NCBI GenBank assembly: GCA_002413755.1
Contig: DHXQ01000028.1
Location: forward strand, 35,826-45,228
Source: Candidatus Saccharibacteria bacterium UBA5152
GTDB taxonomy: Bacteria > Patescibacteriota > Saccharimonadia > Saccharimonadales > UBA4665
Length of the DNA stretch: 9,403 nt
Reading direction: 5' to 3'
The translations under genes were made by a program, and so were the position numbers. Positions 6,028 to 9,403 of this stretch are shown piece by piece. The notes under the pieces are model-generated. The model did no database searches and was not told the origin of the DNA. It saw only the letters and a program-made list of their open reading frames with translations. Every line of letters begins with the position of its first letter. The first letter of the stretch is position 1.

Positions 6028-7239
6028 TTACGCATGGTGGAGTGGCGCGCGATTGCGGCTAAAGCCGTCGACGTAGCGCCGTTGTCGAGCGACTATGGCT
6101 TGGTGTTGCGGCGCCGGCGTATCGACTTCGACCGGAATGCGTATCGGCTCGAGAACCTGTATGGGCACTGGAACGGGTGTGGGCTCCGGTGGTGTCAGGA
6201 CGGTACTGACGATTTCTAGCGGCTTATGGTCGGCGATCGCGATAACAGAGCTGATGGGTCGGTCGGCAATATCACTGGCTTCTTTCCAGATTAGTTTGGC
6301 ATCCGCCAGCTTGGCCATCCGCTCGGCCCGGATCGCAGCGTCCTGTTCGAGAAGCAGGTTGATCTTGCTGAGTTTGCGCGAACCCCGGCGGCGGTTCGAC
6401 TGCGCAGTCAGTGTCGTATGAGTGCCAGCGGGCTGAGCCAGCTGCTGCGCAGCCTGCTTGGGCACGGGTGCTTCTCGGTGGCCGCGGTTAGCCAGCCAGA
6501 TCAGTACAATACCCACTTGATACATAACAATCATCGGGCCGGCCAGCATCACCTGGTCGACGACGTTGGGCGTCGGATTCATGATGACCGCCAAGATAAA
6601 TGCCGCCAGCACAAACCACCGCTCACCCTTGATGAGGGTTCGTGGTTTGATGCGTTTGATGCGGTTAATGAATAAAAGAATAAGCGGAATTTGAAACAAT
6701 AAGGCGGCGCCAAACATATAGAGCGTGACGAAGCTCATGTACGATTGGACGGCAATCAGCGGCTGGATCTCGGTGTTGGTCGAGAATTGGTGGAACAAAA
6801 AGTGCAGCGTGGCCGGCAGCCCGGCGTAATAGCCAAAGGCCATACCAGCGACCGCTAACAGCGCAGAGATAGTACTGCCGGCCAGGGCGAAGCGCAGCGA
6901 TTTGCCGCCCATCAGCGGTTCGAAGTACTTCAGGATCTGATAAATGATAATTGGCAGGCTACACACAATACCCGTGTAAATACATACACGGAATAAGAAA
7001 TCCAAGCCACCCCCTGGAGTTGTATAAATAAGATGTTGGCCGGCGGCTGGTTTGAGCAAGAACCCAACAATGGTGTGTTGGACGAAGTAAGCGCCAGTAC
7101 CGAAGGCTACAATGGAAACGGCGACAATGGTTAGCCGCCGCTTTAGTTCCTTAAAATGCTCGAGAAAGGGAAGTTTCTGGTCCGGTTTAGGAAGCGATGT
7201 TGCTTCGATTCTCGTTGTTTTTTTCATCTTTTTTGTCAT
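6028..7239 (-). CDS. tatC: Tat translocase subunit TatC with long C-terminal tail
   Basis: Polytopic membrane protein that recognises twin-arginine signal peptides and assembles with TatA to export folded proteins. The N-terminal cytoplasmic motif LEHFKELKRRL (26-36) matches the family's H-L-x-E-L-R signal-binding site (E31 equivalent to E. coli E15). Six hydrophobic segments lie near 36-56, 79-105, 116-148, 166-192, 207-220 and 227-250, with NPTPNVVDQ before the last one. Against E. coli as I remember it, E103, E170 and D211 appear as S114, Q183 and N225. TatC usually has about 250 residues; this one has 403. Residues ~252-403 (6031-6486) form an extra cytoplasmic tail: RRRGSRK, a charged helix-like stretch (~290-322), a Pro/Val segment (349-376) and a basic end. 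The start overlaps tatA by 53 bases; an ATG four codons later is possible. No close ribosome site is visible. Core identity is firm. Confidence 0.93.
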   Translation of the reverse strand: MTKKMKKTTRIEATSLPKPDQKLPFLEHFKELKRRLTIVAVSIVAFGTGAYFVQHTIVGFLLKPAAGQHLIYTTPGGGLDFLFRVCIYTGIVCSLPIIIYQILKYFEPLMGGKSLRFALAGSTISALLAVAGMAFGYYAGLPATLHFLFHQFSTNTEIQPLIAVQSYMSFVTLYMFGAALLFQIPLILLFINRIKRIKPRTLIKGERWFVLAAFILAVIMNPTPNVVDQVMLAGPMIVMYQVGIVLIWLANRGHREAPVPKQAAQQLAQPAGTHTTLTAQSNRRRGSRKLSKINLLLEQDAAIRAERMAKLADAKLIWKEASDIADRPISSVIAIADHKPLEIVSTVLTPPEPTPVPVPIQVLEPIRIPVEVDTPAPQHQAIVARQRRYVDGFSRNRAPLHHA

Positions 7240-7393
7240 CGTTGCTCAAACCCTTGCGTAACTCGCGTGCTGACTCTCCAAGACTGCGTGATAATTCTGG
7301 AAGTTTTTTGCTTCCGAAAAGTATCAACACGATCGCCAGGATAATCAGGAGTTGCGGAGCACCTAAGTCCAAAAAGGCAAACTGTGAAATCAT
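7187..7393 (-). CDS. tatA: Tat translocase subunit TatA/TatE
   Basis: 68-residue pore-forming partner of TatC. A short N-terminus is followed by the family core LGAPQLLIILAIVLILFG (membrane helix ~13-26), then the hinge GSKKLPEL and the amphipathic helix SRSLGESARELRKGL (to ~49). The tail is Asp/Lys/Asn-rich (51-68). TTAGGAAAA just before the ATG is an adequate ribosome site. It is the first gene of a tatA-tatC pair, and its last 17 codons are overlapped by tatC in another frame. No separate tatB is visible, as in minimal Gram-positive-type Tat systems where TatA doubles as TatB. Identification is firm; A versus E subtype cannot be told. Confidence 0.93.
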   Translation of the reverse strand: MISQFAFLDLGAPQLLIILAIVLILFGSKKLPELSRSLGESARELRKGLSNDDKKDEKNNENRSNIAS

Positions 7394-7426
7394 AGTTTTC
7401 CTAACCTTACTTTATTACTTGCTATC

Positions 7427-7457
7427 AGCATAATTATGATATCATAAGAACTATCAA
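7427..7457 (-). promoter_or_regulatory. candidate tatA promoter
   Basis: On the minus strand TTGATA (7452-7457) and TATGCT (7427-7432) could serve as -35 and -10, but their 19-bp spacing is longer than ideal. The whole 100-base divergent gap to the LANTG gene is very AT-rich, and I could not resolve a clear promoter for the plus-strand gene. Confidence 0.3.
7434..7447. promoter_or_regulatory. perfect 14-bp palindrome, possible operator
   Basis: TTATGATATCATAA reads the same on both strands. It lies between divergent tatA and the LANTG gene and falls inside the spacer of the candidate tatA promoter, a position where a dimeric regulator could act on both genes. AT-rich sequence makes chance palindromes more likely. 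Confidence 0.35.
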
Positions 7458-7493
7458 TATAGGAAATAAAAAGCATAATAAATATACCAAGAC

Positions 7494-7763
7494 ATGAAAA
7501 ATTACTATTTTGCATCAACCTACGGTAGCGGCAGCTACAACAACTCCACCTACAATGGTACAGCGAGCACCTCAACGGGCGCTGACGGCACTACCGGTGT
7601 AACCGGCGTATTGGCCAATACTGGATTCGATGTCATTATTGCCGTCACCTTGGCCTGTCTGATAATCTTTATCGCCTTGCTCGTCCGGTTTTGGCGCCGC
7701 AAGCCCGGACACAACAGTGTGCAGCCCGCCGAAGCGGCTCCCAAAAACTCAACAGCTCTATAA
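7494..7763 (+). CDS. small membrane protein with LANTG motif
   Basis: 89 residues. The N-terminus is rich in Tyr, Ser, Gly and Asn (YGSGSYNNSTYNG, 10-22), then Thr/Gly-rich (23-39). LANTG (40-44) is followed by a strong hydrophobic helix (~47-64) and RFWRRK, then a polar tail to residue 89. Motif, helix and basic cluster resemble a C-terminal sorting signal, but a 19-residue tail after the basic cluster is longer than usual, LANTG lacks the Pro of LPxTG, and there is no N-terminal signal peptide. By the positive-inside rule the N-terminus should face outward. No sortase lies in view and no Shine-Dalgarno is visible. It is divergent from tatA and followed by a second LANTG protein. A surface role is likely; the exact function is unknown. 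Confidence 0.75.
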   Translation: MKNYYFASTYGSGSYNNSTYNGTASTSTGADGTTGVTGVLANTGFDVIIAVTLACLIIFIALLVRFWRRKPGHNSVQPAEAAPKNSTAL

Positions 7764-7774
7764 AGCTTGTGGTT

Positions 7775-7791
7775 CGCAATATTATATTGCG
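7775..7791. promoter_or_regulatory. palindrome overlapping the -35 of the second LANTG gene
   Basis: CGCAATA-TTA-TATTGCG is a perfect 7-bp inverted repeat with a 3-base centre. Its right arm covers most of the -35 TTGCGT (7787-7792), the classic place for a repressor to block RNA polymerase. It could also act as a short hairpin after the upstream gene, but no T-tract follows. Confidence 0.45.
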
Positions 7792-7815
7792 TAATATATT
7801 GAGCGGGTATATACT
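7787..7815 (+). promoter_or_regulatory. promoter of the second LANTG gene, near-leaderless
   Basis: TTGCGT (7787-7792), a 17-base spacer and TATACT (7810-7815) make a good sigma-70-type promoter. The start site should fall near 7822, only about 2-3 bases before the ATG at 7825, and no Shine-Dalgarno is present. The transcript would therefore be nearly leaderless. Confidence 0.65.
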
Positions 7816-7824
7816 AACTCTGAA

Positions 7825-8340
7825 ATGAGTGTATTCAAGCGTAACAACAGTTCTGACGATCCAATTCCAGAGGATTTGAAGCCATACTATGAGGGTAAAT
7901 CCAATAGTTGGAAGCGCTGGCTCGGCCCGGTTCTGCGCGGGCTTGTCCTATTAGCTGTATTGGCACTGCTGGTATGGGGTGGTATCTGGGGCGTCAGTAA
8001 GATCATCCACCGCAACGATGACACCAGCAAAAGCACGGCATCTACTGCCAGCTCCAGCAACGACGACAGTGGTAGCAAGAGCGCTACGCCTGCGCCAACC
8101 TCGAAGTCTCCGACTCCAACACCCGCTACTACACCAACAACCCCCACGCCTCCCACTACGACCAGCCCAACTCCTACTCCAGCAGTGACTCCGCCAACGG
8201 CGCAGGCTGCTGCTAACCCTGACGCACTTGCCAATACTGGCCCAGGCGAAGTTATTGCCGCCTTTGTCGCTACAGTCGTCCTGGCGACGGTCGGCTTCTA
8301 CTTCATAAAAGCGTACCAGCTGACTGCCAGTCAAAAGTAA
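7825..8340 (+). CDS. two-helix surface protein with Ser/Thr/Pro linker and LANTG
   Basis: 171 residues. A charged N-terminus with PIPEDLKPYYEG (13-24) and KRWLGPVLRG leads into a strong membrane helix (~34-60). Next is a low-complexity extracellular-type linker of Ser, Thr, Pro and Asp (~65-131, many TPTP units), then LANTGPGE (135-142) and a second hydrophobic helix (~143-161) with a short tail (IKAYQLTASQK). With both helices inserted, both ends would face the cytoplasm and the linker would loop outside, unless a sortase-like enzyme cuts at LANTG. xxNTGPGE before a terminal helix is, as I recall, frequent in Saccharibacteria membrane proteins. It has its own promoter, no Shine-Dalgarno, and a terminator 24 bases after the stop. 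Function is unknown; the linker may be a spacer or glycosylation site. Confidence 0.8.
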   Translation: MSVFKRNNSSDDPIPEDLKPYYEGKSNSWKRWLGPVLRGLVLLAVLALLVWGGIWGVSKIIHRNDDTSKSTASTASSSNDDSGSKSATPAPTSKSPTPTPATTPTTPTPPTTTSPTPTPAVTPPTAQAAANPDALANTGPGEVIAAFVATVVLATVGFYFIKAYQLTASQK

Positions 8341-8364
8341 TCAGCACTGTAGTACTACTAAACA

Positions 8365-8392
8365 AAAAGACCCCTCGCTGAAGGGGTCTTTT
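8365..8392. terminator. bidirectional Rho-independent terminator
   Basis: AAAAGACCCCT pairs perfectly with AGGGGTCTTTT (11 bp) around a CGCTGA loop. A- and T-tracts flank the GC core on both sides. It lies between the convergent LANTG gene (+) and 187-aa gene (-), 12 bases from the latter's stop, and should end both transcripts. Confidence 0.88.
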
Positions 8393-8404
8393 ACATATCA
8401 GGGA

Positions 8405-8968
8405 CTAAGCCTGCTGCGTAAAGTAGTTGATCTCGTTGACGATATCAAGTAGCGCTTGGGCGCGCTCTTTTTCATTGCTGATTTTTTGAGCCGCTTCGTA
8501 AGCGACTTTGATCAGATTGTGGTTGTCGGATGCCTGGATCATCATCATGGTGGTGCGGAATTGCTCTTCGGGAGTCTGATTCAGCTGGCTGACAAGCGGG
8601 GTGAGGGCTTGCAGGGCTTCATGTTTGATGTCGAGCAAGTCATTCGTGCCTGGGGCGGCAACGGCAGCCGGTGCCAAACCGGCATCCTGTGGCAGTGGGG
8701 TAGGGGCGATGCCCTGTACAGGGGCGTCGGTTGCGGGGCTGAGGCTCGGCAGGTCTGTCGGAGCAGGCGCTCCGAGGCTGACGGTCGGTGCAATTGTATT
8801 TGGTTCAGGCGCGCTCATAAATGTGCCCAACGTGCCGCCGCCAGAGTTATTGTCTTGTCCGGCGCTGCCCCGGTCGTTGGCAAATGCTTCAGCCGACGCT
8901 GCGATGTCGTCGTGTGCGCCGCCCATCGGATCGTCCTGTTGTTGATTATTATCACTGTGCCCAAACAT
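8405..8968 (-). CDS. conserved Saccharibacteria-type protein, unknown function
   Basis: 187 residues. Residues 1-108 look disordered, with Gln/Asp/Gly-rich sequence first (MFGHSDNNQQQDDP) and then Ala/Pro/Gly-rich. Residues 109-185 are predicted helical, with LLDIKHEALQALTPLV, QTPEEQFRTTMMMIQASD (131-148) and QALLDIVNEINYF near the end. This C-terminal block matches a conserved hypothetical protein I associate with Saccharibacteria. The alternating helix pattern could form a helical bundle or protein-docking module, but no enzyme motif, signal peptide or membrane helix is visible. A run of six G lies about 8 bases before the ATG and can serve as the ribosome site. It is transcribed divergently from the sugar-phosphate isomerase gene. 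Existence is well supported; function is unknown. Confidence 0.85.
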   Translation of the reverse strand: MFGHSDNNQQQDDPMGGAHDDIAASAEAFANDRGSAGQDNNSGGGTLGTFMSAPEPNTIAPTVSLGAPAPTDLPSLSPATDAPVQGIAPTPLPQDAGLAPAAVAAPGTNDLLDIKHEALQALTPLVSQLNQTPEEQFRTTMMMIQASDNHNLIKVAYEAAQKISNEKERAQALLDIVNEINYFTQQA

Positions 8969-9091
8969 AATATCGCCCCCCGGAGATGTGCATCAGCCCG
9001 ATCGCTGCAATGCACTAAAGTTTTAAATCGTATACAATACTTAATATACCAAAAAAACCGACTAAGCAATAGAACTTTCAGGGGAGGCGAG
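8969..9091. promoter_or_regulatory. divergent control region of 187-aa gene and isomerase
   Basis: 123 bases between divergent starts. An AT-rich core (9018-9057) must hold promoters for both genes; the best plus-strand guess is TTTAAA (9022-9027), 17 bases, TATACC (9045-9050). For the minus strand nothing convincing was found. GTGCAT (8988-8993) and ATGCAC (9010-9015), with inner AGC/GCT, form an imperfect hairpin in the 5' leader of the 187-aa gene just upstream of its G-run. Confidence 0.35.
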
Positions 9092-9403
9092 ATGCTTGAT
9101 GACCTCAAAATGATCCATGACAGGGACAAGGATGACGCCCTGGGTGTCGCCGAGAAGCAATGGCAGCAGCTGAGCTACCATTATGACGTCCAGGTGCCGC
9201 AGTTCAGTGATATCCGCAATGTCGTGCTGGCAGGCATGGGCGGTTCGGCCTTTCCGGGGGTGTTTTTGCGCACCTGGCCTGGGCTGAACCTGCCGTTTGA
9301 GATCGTTCGGGATTATGAACTACCGACTTACGTTGATAAGCACACACTATTTATTTCCTCGAGTTACTCCGGTAATACCGAGGAAACGCTGGCCGCCTTG
9401 GCC
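9092..9403 (+). CDS. bifunctional phosphoglucose/phosphomannose isomerase, 5' part
   Basis: Cytosolic SIS-domain enzyme that interconverts glucose-6-P or mannose-6-P with fructose-6-P, linking glycolysis with surface-sugar precursor synthesis. 104 residues are visible; the gene continues past the right edge (family length roughly 320-350). The first SIS half shows VLAGMGGSA (45-53, phosphosugar-binding glycine loop), RDYELPTYV (73-81) and SSSYSGNTEETL (89-100), which is the diagnostic order for this archaeal/bacterial PGI-PMI family as distinct from classical Pgi. AGGGGAGG ends four bases before the ATG and fixes the start; Met7 is a less likely alternative. The catalytic residues of the second half lie outside the window. 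It is divergent from the 187-aa conserved gene, with no visible operon partner yet. Confidence 0.92.
   Translation, partial: MLDDLKMIHDRDKDDALGVAEKQWQQLSYHYDVQVPQFSDIRNVVLAGMGGSAFPGVFLRTWPGLNLPFEIVRDYELPTYVDKHTLFISSSYSGNTEETLAALA

Noticed and set aside
8815..9129. 104-aa minus-strand frame across the 8969-9091 gap
   Set aside because: It overlaps two well-supported genes in other frames and spans their promoter region, with no recognisable motif.
1..9403. tRNA, rRNA or riboswitch genes
   Set aside because: I saw no cloverleaf, rRNA-like stretch or familiar riboswitch core in the gaps, all of which are under 140 bases.

Overview
The window looks like chromosomal DNA of a Candidate Phyla Radiation bacterium, most likely a Candidatus Saccharibacteria (TM7) member. 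This rests on remembered family resemblance, not a search. The C-terminal half of the 187-aa protein at 8405-8968 matches a conserved hypothetical protein I associate with that phylum. The GroEL carries a lengthened equatorial segment, the surface proteins are small with LANTG-type tails, and a phage-fibre-like gene set sits in an otherwise cellular context. All nine visible stop codons are TAA or TAG, and glycine uses GGN, so recoding of TGA to Gly (as in Gracilibacteria) is not indicated.

Layout. 1-1665 (+) is groEL, lacking only its start codon, and is followed by a weak hairpin and a strong bidirectional terminator (1751-1779). Convergent to it, 5926-1797 (-) is a three-gene set: a 60-aa protein with a Tat-like N-terminus, a 551-aa phage tail-fibre-like protein, and a 753-aa protein with two beta-rich repeats and a C-terminal glycerophosphodiester phosphodiesterase (GDPD) fold. 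A near-consensus sigma-70-type promoter (TTGACA-16-TATACT) lies just upstream of the 60-aa gene. Next on the same strand come tatA and tatC (7393-6028), overlapping by 53 bases; TatC has an unusual ~150-residue C-terminal tail.

Divergent from tatA, on the + strand, are two small membrane proteins with LANTG motifs before a hydrophobic segment (7494-7763 and 7825-8340). The second has a good promoter that would give an almost leaderless mRNA. A second bidirectional terminator (8365-8392) separates them from the 187-aa conserved protein (8405-8968, -). That gene is divergent from a bifunctional phosphoglucose/phosphomannose isomerase that runs off the right edge (9092-9403, +).

How it may work together (inference). 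TatA/TatC form a minimal Tat translocase. The 60-aa protein looks like a Tat signal or membrane anchor and heads the fibre/GDPD operon, while neither large protein has a signal peptide of its own. With no head, tail-tube, terminase or integrase gene in view, the fibre pair looks like a domesticated surface appendage, perhaps for binding or trimming teichoic-acid-like polymers of a Gram-positive host cell, and not like a prophage. This is the part of the window most worth following up.
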